Notes: a model not told the origin generated them from the sequence alone. Positions 1 to 12,550 are shown, counted from the stretch's first letter. The stretch: DNA of 64,000 nucleotides from Pogonophryne albipinna (GCA_028583405.1 CM053256.1:20633534-20697533); one strand, 5' to 3'. A program made the numbers and translations.

Positions 1-3000
1 ATCCGCTCACTGGGAACCTTGTGGTTACCATGTGTGACTCATGGCTCCAGTATGATCCCCTCCCTCTTACCTTCTATTTGTCTGTTGCTGCTCCTCCTCT
101 TCCCCAACTACACTTTCCCTCGTCCTGCTGCCTCCCTCTCTCATTCCCTCGGGCTTTGATCCCTCTTCCTCCTTGTCTCCCTCTCTTGCTCACTCTCTTT
201 TACCAACTTCATTTTTTGTTTGTGTTATTACTCTCTCTCTCTCTCTCCATCAGTAAACTGCTTCCACTGAATCCCCAACACCATCTGTCCCTTCCTTTCT
301 ATCTCTCTTGCATACATTCCTATTACATATTATAACTATAATGACACCAGTAGAGTGCAGACCTTTGCTGGTGCATTCAATTACATCTCGGATGTTCCCA
401 TTTCCCAAGTGAGGAAGTCGTTCTTCACCATGAGCTTTATGTTGTGATATGGAATAATGATGGTGGAAAGCTTTGTATTTCCAGATTATTTTGACAGCAC
501 ATTAATGCAGCAGAAATGCGCTTATGCCCAATGTTAACACAAGCAAAAACAAAATTGCTTACCAACTGGCCAGTTGTAACCCGTCCAAAATGTTAAGGCT
601 TTTTCCTTGCCGCGTGCTACACCTTTTGGTCAAGTTTACTCAAAATCAGGCCAGTAGTAGATTAACTGACAAAACAAACCAAATTCCAAACGACTAAACC
701 TCTAAAAAGATCTGTAATCAGCTAGAAGAGAGAAAACATACATTTAAATACGAAAAGTAACATTTTATTCATTTAAAAAAAGAAAAAACAACCTCGGAAG
801 TCATTGGCTTTATCAACCATTTTTCCAGACATTCAATTACAGAGAAACATTATTAACTTAAGTCCAAAGTAGATTCATTGTATAGTGTATTGGTAAAGTG
901 GAGTGAAGTTGAAATCAAACTGTGTCTAAATAAAAGCTGGTTCTTTCTCACAGATGGTAAAGTAGGTTCACATTGTGTTTAGTTCACAACATGTGCGTGT
1001 GTGATGCACTCTGGAATTTAGTGCTGCTAATTTAGGAATAAAAAATACCACTGAGAATAGGCAGCTGTCTTTGTAGTGCAGCACAGGAACACACACGCTC
1101 TCACACACACACACACACACACACCAGTGTTCAGCATTCAAATTGTTGGGTGGGGGGAGTTTTGGAAAAAGAGGACAAAGTAACACATAGATGCTATGCA
1201 TACAACATTTCGTACTTTTGATTACAGAATAGAAAAAGGAATATATGTTTGTAAAAAGGGTTAATCTCTTGTAGACATGACGAATAGTGTATGTTCACGT
1301 GTTACATAGTCCAAATACATTTGCCCTGCTGTGACCCTGATTAGGATAAGCCGTTTTAAGAATGGATGCTGTAGTAGAACGCTTCGCTACATATTTATTT
1401 TGATATGACTATATATGTTAGTTAACCAAAGACTTGACTGTGTGTGTGTGTTTGTGTGTAAGTCCACATAGTGGTTTCTATGTGTGTTGTCACATAACTA
1501 AGTCACAAGGAGTGAACACAAAGCCAACTGGCAGCCTTTCTCTGTGTGTGTGCTCTGGGTCCCTTTGTGTGTGTTTTTGTTGCTTTTGTATTGGACTTTT
1601 TTTTGTCAAACCTACATATTTCATTGTAGTGAGCACTCTTAATTGTGTTGCCCTGCTGCTAGACTTAAGAACAGGACATTAGGACAGTCTACCCCTGCAG
1701 ATAGTATTCATCTTATTTGATCAGATTTTGAACTAGAATGTGTCTCAAATATTTAGGCCTCCACTTCACTACAATGAAGTTGAAAAGATTAACACTGGAG
1801 AGCACAACAAGTCAAAGTAGTGCGTGGGATACTGACTGAGTGGAGGATGCTGGCCACATTCCGGAGTTTGGACTCTTTTGGCGACCTTGCAGCTCATTGG
1901 GTAACGTCACTGTGGGATAAGAGAGAAAGAGAAGAGTGGGATGGAAAAGAGAATACAATAGTGTTGGAGACGGGCATAGAGCCTGGAAAGCTTGTACTCC
2001 GGGGACTTAGTTAGCAAGGGATACATTAGTGGGGAAAACATAACAAAGAGGAGAGGAGAGGGGTAAAGGAGCAATGACACACAGAGGTTTAAAGAGGAAT
2101 GGAGACGAGACAGCAGCTCAATAAAGGCAGAAGAGCAGTGTGAAACAGTGAGTTGATACAAACAGGCAATACTTCAAGCGTTTCACACAAGTGAAAGGAG
2201 TGTCCCGCAGTATAATGGATGGAAGGAGCAGGCAGTGATAGTAAACAATGAGACAGTTCTAAAGACAGGGAGAAAAAGAGATGCAGCTGAAAACAAACAG
2301 GCAGAGTAGCATGACCAGAACAGAAAACTCTTTATTAGCTGGAACCAGGCGGAGAAATGTGGCTCCGCAGGGAATTAGTAGGCAGGGGGAAAGAAAATAC
2401 TTTACACATGATGTCTTCATCTTCAAGGTATTGAGCTGTGTTTGCCTTTTTTGGTATCAAACATTTGCTGAATATGATTGTTGTTAGTTTTGTTAAGTTG
2501 TATGTAGCGTGAAACTATAACTAAATCAAATCTGAAACAATTTACAGGTTATTGGAAAAATGTTTCTACAACTGTTTTTGATCCATAGCAGCTTTCTACA
2601 CCCAAAGAAAGGGGCCCAAATCTGCTGGTCCGCGCCTCTCCAGAGTGAGGGTTTACTGCATGTCTTTGTCTCATATGTTAGAATACTGAACATCTTCAGG
2701 TTTTAGGCTTTTAGTTGGACAAAACAAGCAATGTGAATAGTTGACCATGTGCTCTGGGGAATTGTGATCTCCATATTTGTTTTCAAATGTTTACAGTTAA
2801 AGCAAGTTGTCTGCTAATCACAAAAACAAACAAGCAGATAAATCAACACTGACTGCAGGCCTTAACCAATGACATTTGATATTGTAATGTTGTGTTGTAG
2901 AAGCACTACATGTTAAATGTCCAATGTACGTATCCACCAGCAGGTTGCTCTTTTCTTTGAACCAGCCATACAAGGATTTGAATCCCCAGCCCTCCCCACC

Positions 3001-3967
3001 TGGCTCCGCCTTACACTAACATTTACTTTAGAATATAATCTTCAAACAGGGCCAGGGAGCCGCCAACTATTCTTCACTCCCCTGCTTTATGTTCCTCACC
3101 TTATTCCGTCTCTTTCATTTTTTCTTTTTTTCTCCCCCCTTTCCTAATTGTCTGAAACTCTTATCCCCACGTATCCCGTGTCTTCCCTCTCTGCTCCCTG
3201 TGTGGCTTTCTCCTGAGGTCAACCATTCTCTGGTGGCTCTTGGCCTGTTTCCCATCCTCTACATTCCCCTGGCCTGGCCTTGGGTTGCTGTGGAGAGGTG
3301 CGCTCATCCTGCTCATTTATTTCTCTCTTCCGAACAAACTCCAAGTACCAACAGTAGGCAGACACGTTGTCTTCTCAAAGGTCACTTTTCATCTATGTTC
3401 GTACAGATCTTAACACAGATCTTAAAGGAGAACAATCTTTACTATAACATCTTTCAGGTTTTTTCATCCCGAAACTATTTCAGTTATGATTCATTCTGTT
3501 TTTAAAACACTATGTTCTCTTGTGTTTTCTCTCCAATTAATACCACCCTTTGTCGAATAAAAAGCTTAAGATTAAAACGAACTGTTTACTCTGAAGGTAT
3601 TTGAGCGAACTGAGAGGACAGCTGTAAAGGCTAAGCTGTAGCTTTAGCAGGAATTCAGAGCAGCGCACGAGGCAAATTCATTTGACTAGATGCTCCCATA
3701 AAGCCTCAGGGCAGATCAGATAAACAGCCAGTTTGACCCCGAATGTCAACCAAATGATGATTATTTATGCTTGCATTTTTGGGCTTCACTCACCTGAATG
3801 CCAGTTTGAAATGGGCATGTGTGTTTGTTCTTCCCTGAGTGCTCTGAAAAGTACAGTAAGTGGAAAATCACAGTTGTGTTACTTAAGGTGTGTCCGCTCC
3901 CAGTGCACATGTTTCCTGTGCTGATTCAACATGGCAGCTAATGCAGTGTTGACCCATCAGAGACACT
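1..3967. other. No supported gene; intergenic or upstream sequence
   Basis: I see no exon or element I can support here. There are pyrimidine-rich stretches around 55-300 and 3090-3250, a short CA run at about 1102-1123 and TG-rich sequence at 1438-1580. The open frames follow these biased tracts and resemble no protein family I recognise. A non-coding first exon of the FXYD gene could lie here but cannot be located without transcripts. Confidence 0.5.
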
Positions 3968-3972
3968 CAGAC

Positions 3973-4381
3973 TGTCAAGATCTGTCTGTGTTGTGTTTTG
4001 TCTTGTCTAGATCTGTCTTTGGTTTTCTGTCTGCGTTGTGTCTTGTCTTTTTCTGTCTTTGGTTTCCTGTTTTGTTTTGAAAAGTGTTCACCTCCTGTTT
4101 TGCCTGTTGCTTTCTGTCTGTTTTCCCTCCCTGATTACCCGATTGTGTTCACCTGGTGTCCCTGTGTTTTCTCCTCCCTCCTCACCTGTGTCTTGTTTGT
4201 ATGATTAGTCTTGTGTGTATTTAAGTTCTGGTTTTTCTGTCTGTCTTTGTCGGTTCGTCTTGTGAAATGACTTGGTCTGTGTTCTGTTCAGTCTGCGTTT
4301 ATAGTTTAGCCTTGAAATAAAGGAGTTATTTTCGACACTTTAATCTGCATTTGGGTCCTGCTTCCTACACACACCGTAACA
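3973..4381. mobile_element. Solo LTR with 5-bp target duplication
   Basis: A 409-bp block starts TGTCAAGATC and ends CCGTAACA, the TG...CA termini of a retroviral-type long terminal repeat. The 5-bp sequence CAGAC lies directly on both sides (3968-3972 and 4382-4386), as expected for a target-site duplication. An AATAAA signal at about 4315 sits roughly 65 bp before the 3' end, matching the R-U5 layout of an LTR read on the + strand. No internal retroviral sequence adjoins it, so it is best read as a solo LTR left by LTR-LTR recombination. The superfamily (Gypsy, BEL or ERV) cannot be told from the LTR alone. Confidence 0.8.
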
Positions 4382-4386
4382 CAGAC

Positions 4387-5254
4387 AGTGCTCGGGATGT
4401 AACTGCAGCTCTCAGTAAATGTGTTAATGATAATGTAGGTGGCATGCTTGTAAATGCTGCCTCACTGTCAGGACAATACTCAAAATGAGAGAGTATTAAG
4501 TCAGATTTGATTAATTATTTGGGATTCCAAAAAATAAGAAAATCTCTATTGACTCATGGTACTTCAAAGCTAACCATCTATGGACCAATGTACACTTGTA
4601 ATGACATTCAGACGCCATTACAGGCAGGAATAGCTTTAGAAGGATGAGTGCACACTAACATTGTTTTCATGGATTTTCTTGTCAGCAAGTGAAAGCTATT
4701 TAAAAAAAACTGGACAGTTGCCGCAGCAAGGGACAAAATGCACCTATAGTACTGTACATTATATGTGCTATATGATAGAATGAATTGAAAAACAACAATA
4801 TATATATATATATACGTATTCGGTCGTCCTCGTGTGGCCGAACGGTCTATATGACACTAAACTGTAACGCAAACGACCGTTTTCGTCATGTGGCCGGGCC
4901 TAAGTCCTGTTGGAGCCCCTCAGAAAACACATATGTTGCATCAGCTCTCTGTTGACTCTGTGGGCTGGTGCTATCCAGTTTGGAGGACAGCTTACCAATA
5001 TGCGCACACATTTAAAATGTGATTATCTGTGCCATTGGGACTGGAGCTAATGATAGAGCTCAGCCTTGTTCTAATGGGCCGGCAATGCACCACAGTGACT
5101 GTAGTGGTGAAGGCTTTAAATGGGTGTGCAAACAAAGCACTAAAGTAAAGGCACGTACTTTGTTAGTACAAGTTTTAATATCTTCATCACTGAGGGGTTA
5201 ACTAACATACTGGTTATTATTTGTGTTGATATCAGTGTGTATTTATTCCTGCAG
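4387..5254. other. No supported gene; upstream of the first FXYD coding exon
   Basis: A TA-rich run at about 4798-4814 and a GC-richer patch at 4820-4905 are visible. I recognise no element with convincing termini. The stretch ends at the splice acceptor of the first FXYD coding exon. Confidence 0.4.
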
Positions 5255-5263
5255 GTAAAAAAG

Positions 5264-8200
5264 ATGGCAAAGATCTGTGCTTTGGTGTTAATGACACGTG
5301 AGTATAATTTAATCCCAGTATTTTTAAGAAATCCTTCTTCATTACATGTCCTTTATACAGCAACATCCACTTCTTAAAAAGTCAGTAAGTAAATCCATTT
5401 CATAAGCAGTGCATGAATCAGTTTTAGTCAATAAGAGAACCCGTGATTTGTTTTCACCACTTCCTCTGGAAGGAAATTCTGCCCGCAGGTCTGTCTTCCA
5501 TCAGCACGCTACTTTTGCGACAATATGAGACAAAAGGCAGCTGAGTGCTGGAGGTATTCTTGTCACTGGTTTTCCGGGTTGACCCCCCCCCCCAACTCTG
5601 GATTTTAAACTGTCTAAACGTCTGATCTGATTATGTATCCTTTAGAAATATACTGTCAGAAAGTGAATCCCAAACTTAGTGAGGGCTGAAATAAAGAGTT
5701 CTGCATTAACAGTCCTGAAAAGGTGAGGGGGATAACATCAACAGATCCTTAAGGGGTTGGAAAAGAGAAAACATGGGATGGATAAGCGACGAGAGATTAA
5801 ACAGGCAGGGTTTTATCTATCATATTTAAACAGATCTGGATTTCCAATAAACGCAGCAGGATTCTAAAGGTGTTTCACTTATTGACACTGACAGGTTAGA
5901 TAATAAATGATTCCAGATAACATTCATGTGCCTGTCCTTCTTCACAATACCGAAATGTTTATATTAACATTAAGTGTGTGAAACCAACATGACTGAAACA
6001 ATTCTGAGTATAATTACATTGTTAACGACACATTTGTATTTTAAAATATTTCCACAGCAATGGGATTGAGGTTTTTTTTGTCTTTTTCAAAAGCCAAATG
6101 AGATGCTAAAGGTGTGCTTCACTTTATAACCTTGTCTCTTTCTAAACTCTTACAGTTGTGTCACTGGGGTTCGCGGAAGAACAAAAAAGTAAGTAATAAT
6201 CCCTCAACAGTTAATATTTGAGTAATACCAAAAAGTGGTTCCATTAAAAAAGGGATGTCTATAGTTATTTGTAAAAGTAATAATATAAGCGGACAATAAG
6301 TCTTTTTTATTTAGTTACATTTTTACATGTTTGGAATGGCACTTTTCGGCTGTAATGTATTGATTTGTCAAACTAAGCCACTGTGTTTGGTAATCTCTCT
6401 GTTTCTGTTTACTCTATCTGTAACTGTTGGGCTGTACTTGTGAAAGCTTGTTTTTCTGCTGCTCAAACTAACTGAACATATTCATTTATGTTTCTGCAGT
6501 GGAAGAAGACCCATTTAACTTTGGTAAGTTACTATTTTCCTACGTATTATTTTCCCTATCGTTCGAATGTGTTGAGGGTTAAGGGTTTTTTCAAATGTTT
6601 ACCATGTCTCCTCTGTGCAGACTACCACCAACTGCGAGTTGGAGGCCTGATTCTTGCTGCTGTCCTCTGTCTCATTGGCATCACCATCCTGTTCAGTAAG
6701 ATCCAAATTATGCACACACCACATTTCACCTTTACAGTCATTAACCAACACAAACACTGCACAGATACACAGATCTAAAGAAAGTCCACTCTTCTTGTCT
6801 CTTGTTTCAGGTGGCCACTGCAGGTGCAAGTTCAACCAGGACAAGAGGTGAGCCTTCAAAACATTAAATACTTGTTTAATTATTGTGGAAAATAGGGATA
6901 TCAACCTTACTTTACAATCCCATAGGAATGTATTTCTTCGACCATTTTTTTTGTATAGACAAGCCTGTAGTTATAGTTGTGTCCACTAGAGGGCATTACA
7001 AAATCACCAATGAACATTTAGAATGACAAAATGTTTTTGTTGACAAAAATCCAGAAACATTCCACAAATGTTTTGTTTTTTTGATGGAAGTGGCTGGTTT
7101 CTGCCATTTCTGCCAGCAAGATTTAGAAAACTCGATTGTTCATCAAATGTGTAAAAAAAACATTTGTTTGCACTTGTGGGTAGGCCTTCATCACGTCCGT
7201 TGACATCAACCAACACATATTTAAAATAAATACACATTTTAATAGGCATTTTAGATTAGATTGATATATTATTGTTTACTCATAAATTCCATGAAATGTG
7301 TTCCTCTAGCCAGAGTGGAAACTCTCAACAAAGAACCATTTAAATGTATTATAATACTGTAAAAAACAGATCATATAACAAAGTTTCAAAGAGGATTGAA
7401 GTATCTTGTTCTCCATCTCTTACGCTCTCCTTTTTTCTCTTTGCAGAGCGAGGACAGGAAGCAATGCTCAGCAGATGCTTTCCGACCAAGGTATTGTTTG
7501 TTCACCTGCCAGAAAAATGTATATTAACCTACAAAGGAAATGTTATTTGTAGTTATAGTTGACTGTAAATGTCAACAGAGAAGATCACCTGTGACCACAG
7601 ACACTTGACAGAAGAACATTTTTTTGATGTTACCTTCAGGTAAATGTATAAATACCTGTTTATAATAAAGAGATATAGATATAATAATAGTAATATTAAA
7701 TATTAAGTTTCATGAAAATATTTAGTTTAAAATAAATAATACTCGAAATAAAGAAAAATAAGTGAACACAATTTAAAAAAAGAAATACTGCATTTAAGGT
7801 ATGCAATTATATGCCGCATAATAAACAGGTTCTTCTCCCCCCGAAGACTTCATTACCCAGTTGTCCTGTTAATTTTCTAAGGTTATATTCACTCTGTCCA
7901 TCTGTTTCTCACACGCAGACTGACACAGTATGGAAGTCTCCCATGGTGATGGCCTCAGATGACATGTAGCTCGGTGTCTAGCAGGTGGTGCTACTCTGGG
8001 AGTCTAGCATTCAGAAAGGGAGTGGGGGAAGTAGCGAGAGGCAGTGGATGGAGGCAGCATATCTTTTTTTTATGTAGTGGGGTAGCCATGGAAGATGCCC
8101 TCTTGAGATGCTAATTTACAGTTTGTACATTGCTAAGCTAAAGCCAGTTTAATGCTGATATTGTCAGTTTGACTTTAACAGCTGTGATGTATGATATGCA

Positions 8201-8302
8201 CAGGTGGCCCATACGGAAAAACACTGTTTGAGTGAGGGTACGTGTTTGTCTATGCAAGTGGAAATTGCCATGGCAGTATGTCCTGGAGGCCTTTGCTGAC
8301 AC

Positions 8303-8356
<54 letters not shown>

Positions 8357-8794
8357 TTGACTTTTCATCCATTATTATGTATATAATTTAGGCAGAGGAA
8401 GAATTGTAGTACTTGGGATCTGAGAAACTAGCTGAGCAATCGTTATTGTTAACAGTACAGAGTTGGTGAAACACAACATTTTAACATGAAACTGCTTTGA
8501 TTCAGTGTTTTGTGGGTCTGTTCTCTTTGAAGAGGAAACCTCTGAGTAATTCTGCTTCGAGGTAGTGTTAATTTCGTCAGCTATTTTTTAATTTAGTTTT
8601 AGTCTTAGTCTTAGTCCTGTGTTAAATTTCCTTTTTAGTTTTAGTCATATTTAGTCACCTTCATCCTGTTTTTTTTAGTCAAGTTTTTGTTGACTAAAAG
8701 TCTGAGCATTTTAGTCTTATTTTAGTCAAAGAAAACTAATTATTTTAATCTACTTTTTGTCAATGAAAACTGTTGAGTCTTTTTTAGTCATCAG

Positions 8795-8827
<33 letters not shown>

Positions 8828-10344
8828 CATTTCAGTCAAAAACTAGTCTAGCCAAAACCAATAACTTGTCATTTTAGTCAAACTTATTTCACAATAAGAT
8901 TATATCTTGTCCTTATTTGATGAAAAACACAGGTTGAATAAGAAAGAAGCTTTGCAGAGAGACTCTCTGAGAGTCTAGGGTCAGGTTTGTGGTGTTTTTA
9001 CCTGTGTTATGGCCACATTGCTTCCCTTCTGATAAAACAATGCATTCGCTTTTTTTCTCCGCCTCATTGTAGCGAAAATGGGCCCACATATCACATTGTT
9101 TATTTCTCCCAAGCAGTGGTGGCTTTAGACTTTTTCATTGTTAGTCATTTTGACGGACAGGATCGTAACATTTCCGTCATAATCCATTATTACCCGTCGA
9201 GTCTGTACACAACTCGTCACTCACTCGTGCTGACGAGGGGGGGGGGGGGGGGTATTCGTTCGGTTAACACGACCACTGCTCCCAAGCACTGTTGTTGCCA
9301 TTTTATTTTCTGTTAAATAAGGTTAGTTAGACCATGAGTTAGACCCGAGTCTTCCTGACAGTTCACAGTGTGCCGCTGCCCGGTGTAATTCAAATGTACC
9401 GCCGCGCGCAGCACAGACACACAGCTGCTGCCCAACCGCAGCACAGACACACAGCTGCTGCCCAACCGCAGCACAGACACACAGCTGCTGCCCAACCGCA
9501 GCACAGACACACAGCTGCTGCCCAACCGCAGCACAGACACACAGCTGCTGCCCAGCCGCAGCACAGACACACAGCTGCTGCCCTGCCGCAGCACCGGAAA
9601 TGGAACTGCTGGGAGAAAAACTGACTATCAGAGATGTAATGTTATCTTTGATAATATTTCGTCTCATTTTTCGTCAGCGAAAGTAAAGAGAGATTTTGTC
9701 TTAGTTTTTATTTAGTAAACTACATTTTCGTCTCGTCACTTTTCGTCAACGATATTGCATGTTGATTTCGTTACAGTTATTGTTTACTGCCGTCTCGTCT
9801 TCGTCATAGTTTTAGTCAACGAAATTAGCACTACTTCGAGGTAAAAGCCTTCTGAACGCCTGGATCTTACAGCTCTGGAAAAAATATATAGACCACTCCA
9901 AATATTTCTTGGCAGCAAATATGTATGGCCGCCATTCCATTCCAGTGTCTGTTGACTTCCAACATGGATGTATAATGCTTCCAACACGGAGAAATGTAAA
10001 TTTTACTTAAACACACATCTATAAATAATAAAAACAGAGATATTAATATTTTTGCACTGGTCTCTTAATTTTTTCCAGATCTGTATATTATCAGAAAAAC
10101 AAACTGAGAATATGCAAGTGGCCCAACGGAACCTCTGTTGTCTGCCAAAAGAAAACTAAACGTAATGATATTCCTGAAATTGAAATTAGGCTTAAATAGT
10201 AATTGAACCACAGTGTGATTCACATCGTCAGAAGTCTGTGTAACCGAGTCTTTGGAGTTACTGATCACATTTTCAAGCATTAAAGTAATCCTCTGAATTT
10301 GGAAACCTAACCTTCTGTCTGCAGGTCGTTCCTGCGAATGCTAG
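5264..10344 (+). CDS. FXYD-family Na,K-ATPase regulator (seven coding exons)
   Basis: FXYD proteins are small single-pass membrane subunits that modulate Na,K-ATPase. Coding exons read as 5264-5297, 6156-6188, 6500-6523, 6621-6695, 6811-6847, 7447-7490 and 10325-10344, all bounded by AG/GT, with phases that join into 88 codons plus stop. Residues 1-18 resemble a signal peptide. Residues 27-31 are PFNFD where the family signature is PFxYD. An invariant-looking R-x-GG follows at 36-39, a membrane helix at about 40-56, then a basic Cys-containing juxtamembrane tail (HCRCKFNQDKR). Many very short exons are normal for this family. The first exon has a good acceptor before the ATG, implying an unseen 5' non-coding exon. 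The C-terminus is uncertain: a competing acceptor at 7919 would add one Asp and stop. The TM and tail look FXYD1/6-like, but I do not assign a paralogue. Intron 6 carries a hAT and a miniature element. Confidence 0.85.
7919..7923 (+). other. Alternative terminal FXYD exon (acceptor plus immediate stop)
   Basis: A pyrimidine-rich tract ending in CAG at 7916-7918 is a strong acceptor. Joined to the exon ending at 7490, it would complete one Asp codon and stop at TGA. It would replace the six-residue end (GRSCEC) encoded at 10325-10344. The sequence alone cannot say which is used, or whether both are. Confidence 0.3.
8305..8354. repeat. (CA)n microsatellite in FXYD intron 6
   Basis: About 25 uninterrupted CA dinucleotides. 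The cysteine/valine open frames on the opposite strand are products of this run, not genes. Confidence 0.95.
8563..9833. mobile_element. Non-autonomous hAT element
   Basis: The element starts TAGTGTTAATTTCGTC and ends GACGAAATTAGCACTA-like sequence (the last 9 bases are TTAGCACTA), giving imperfect terminal inverted repeats. The 8-bp sequence CTTCGAGG lies at 8555-8562 and again at 9834-9841, the duplication length made by hAT transposases. The interior is rich in TTTTAGTC-type subterminal motifs and contains a TA run (about 8800-8826), a G run (9237-9252) and a 30-bp minisatellite. No transposase remains. It lies in FXYD intron 6. Confidence 0.85.
9411..9590. repeat. 30-bp minisatellite, six units
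   Basis: Six head-to-tail copies of a 30-bp unit beginning GCACAGACACACAGCTGCTG. The last two units carry small changes in the CCCAACCGCA part. Because the period is divisible by three it keeps frames open on both strands, producing repetitive open frames that should not be called genes. Confidence 0.95.
9868..10085. mobile_element. TA-flanked miniature inverted-repeat element
   Basis: The sequence starts TACAGCTCTGGAAAAAAT and ends ATTTTTTCCAGATCTGTA, near-perfect inverted termini with TA at both outer edges, as in Tc1/mariner-type insertions. It is about 215 bp with no coding capacity and ends about 240 bp before the last FXYD exon. Confidence 0.7.
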
Positions 10345-10612
10345 ATGTCGACCAGAACACACACTGACTTCCCGAACCTGCAACCATCAGATAACACGGA
10401 GGAGGAGCAGCGGGATTTGACACATCCAACGAGAGGCTTTTGTTTTACTATTAGAGAGCAACAGAGAGTAGTCTGTGTACGGCTGTGAGGTGTGATGCTT
10501 TCTGCCTTGTAACTGAGCTACTGATCTGCAGCCTGCATCTTCACACACACACACACACACTTTACACACAATGTGTCACTTTCATTTCAATTTACAGAAC
10601 ACGTGATTTAGA

Positions 10613-10618
10613 AATAAA
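10613..10618 (+). terminator. Candidate FXYD polyadenylation signal
   Basis: AATAAA lies about 270 bp after the stop codon in exon 7, a plausible end for the FXYD transcript. It is preceded by a CA run at about 10543-10568. Confidence 0.5.
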
Positions 10619-11509
10619 AAAGGCTATGACTCAAATAAACTGTCATATGAATCTGTTTGATTAAGCTGAAAGTGACCTCATACAACAGTTAACAGAAACT
10701 ATTTACCAAAAAATTCCTTAAGTGTCCACATGCTGAAGTTCTCTACTGCCGTCTGCTCTGTGTGTAAGGTCAAACATTGATGTAGATATTAGTCGCTTAT
10801 TGTGCCAAACCTAACGTTCTGTCAATGCTTTCATGTCACATATATGAAATCCACCTATCATGAGTGTTTAAAATGTTGTTGATTAATCATAATTAGAAGT
10901 GAATTCCCATGTTTAGCTTTATGGAGGAAAGTAGTGGATTGTACTGTTCAGAAATACAGAAAAACTCTGTCATGTTTCTATAAAAGAACCTTGAAACAAA
11001 CAAATATAAACTATGGAGTTTTTTTTGTTTGTGTGTCCAAGATCCAATTAAATCATGATTCGATTTTTAAGGCCTGAGAATATGAGATATGAAAGTATGC
11101 AGTGGAGGCAGTGTTCAAAATACATAATTGATAATTTTTTGTTTATAAAAGTTTTTATTTTTTTACTTCTATTATTATTACGAGTATTGCCTTTTTTTTT
11201 TTTTTAAACCTCCTGAGTATGCCATCCTTGCATTTCATTGCACATACTAAAAAGATAAGCATGTGACAAATCAAATCTCCTTTTGTTATGTTATTGCATT
11301 TTAACTGTGTTATGTTATTCATGTATTTTAAAAAGAGCCGTAAGCACATCAGATATCAGTGATACATTTGACCATAGTAAGCTTTTACTTAAACCCGAAG
11401 AAATTTCCTTTTTCAGCAGTCATGTTCTACTAAAATATTTAAACTGTAAACAACATTTCAATTGAACTTCATTGGGAAAAAACTCAAAATAAATCACTGA
11501 ATTTGACCA
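10619..11509. other. Intergenic, AT-rich, nothing recognised
   Basis: Sequence between the FXYD poly(A) signal and the next miniature element is AT-rich with T homopolymers near 11155-11205. No exon-like or element-like structure was seen. Confidence 0.4.
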
Positions 11510-11513
11510 TTAA

Positions 11514-11798
11514 AGGTAGGGTAGGTAATTCACTTCAGAAACACTTTTTGTTATATTCCATGGAATGCTCTTAACATCCCGATAGCAATGAATACATTAA
11601 ATGCTTTGACAATAAATATATACATATATTCATCTGTGGAAGCTGTGGCGCTGTAAAAAGCAAGTCCAATTATCTGCCCCGGCCCGGGTCAGATAATTGG
11701 ATGGCCTACCTGCCTGTCAGCCTTCCATCTCGTGCACAAACTTATCTCGTGCCCTCATTGGTCATGTGCACATTCTTGTGTGTTGGAGGAGGGGCTTT
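11514..11798 (+). mobile_element. TTAA-flanked miniature element, left part (family A, copy 1)
   Basis: It begins AGGTAGGGTAGG right after TTAA and carries the family interior (the stretch TTCCATGGAATGCTCTTAAC and the segment TTGGAGGAGGGGC). The same sequence occurs complete at 23662-23948, inverted at 35877-36257 and at the right edge of the window. This copy loses its right end where another inverted-repeat element starts at 11799. Confidence 0.7.
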
Positions 11799-12227
11799 GG
11801 GACCTTATTTCAGAAGAATTATGCATTGAAGTCAATGGCGAGAGAAAAGTGATCTTCCGATCCCGTTTGAATTGTGCCACGAATTACACATATGATGTTT
11901 GTCAATTTAAAAGATAATTTTGCAAGTGAAAAAAAAAATGTTTTGCTGTAAAACTGTGAAGTAAGACTTTTTTGTGTGAAACCGCTCAATTAACTACATT
12001 TCTGGTTTCGCAAAACAACACACGTCACCAAGATGGCCGTCACTACTGTCTTGCCAAACAAGGGATTGACTACCCTCATTATTACCACAATGAAACATGT
12101 CCTTTTTAGCTGTTCTGTCGTCATTTCCTGCGATCTTCTTCCTGCAGTCAGTCAAAAATGAATATTAATACGGGGCGTTTTCTCTCGCCATTGACTTCAA
12201 TACATAATTTTTCCGAAATAAGGTCCC
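11799..12227. mobile_element. Element with about 50-bp terminal inverted repeats (family B)
   Basis: Arms at 11799-11848 and 12178-12227 are near-perfect reverse complements, beginning GGGACCTTATTTC and containing TTGAAGTCAATGGCGAGAGA. The element is 429 bp with no coding capacity and interrupts or abuts the family A copy. I found no clean target duplication, so the superfamily stays open. Confidence 0.7.
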
Positions 12228-12550
12228 ATGAGGTCCACCGGAAAGGGAGGAACTTCGCCTCTCTATTGTCTCGAGTGTAAATAAAGGTTGAATTAATACT
12301 TGGGGGTCATTTCTTTAGTATTTGAAAGGCTCTGGCTTCCCCTAGTGGACGCTGTTATAGTCTATTTTCTGAACAAACACATTCCGTTTTCGCTTTTCAA
12401 TCATCTGCATTCTTTGTTTCTTTTTCGCACATTCACAAAGAAACACACTGTATATAGAAATGGAAGAGTGGCAGCATGTTATCCACTGCATGAAGTGTGT
12501 TGTATTTTTAAAGACCTGAGGAGGGTTTTTGTTTGTAGAGTTGAGTTTAT

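Noticed and set aside
8138..8368. Poly-Val/Cys open frames
   Set aside because: Translation of the CA microsatellite.
9411..9590. CRISPR-like array
   Set aside because: Units are directly adjacent with no unique spacers, and the genome is a vertebrate.
9313..9667. Long repetitive open frames on both strands (Cys/Val/Leu and His/Thr/Ala repeats)
   Set aside because: They are produced by the 30-bp minisatellite, whose period keeps all frames open.
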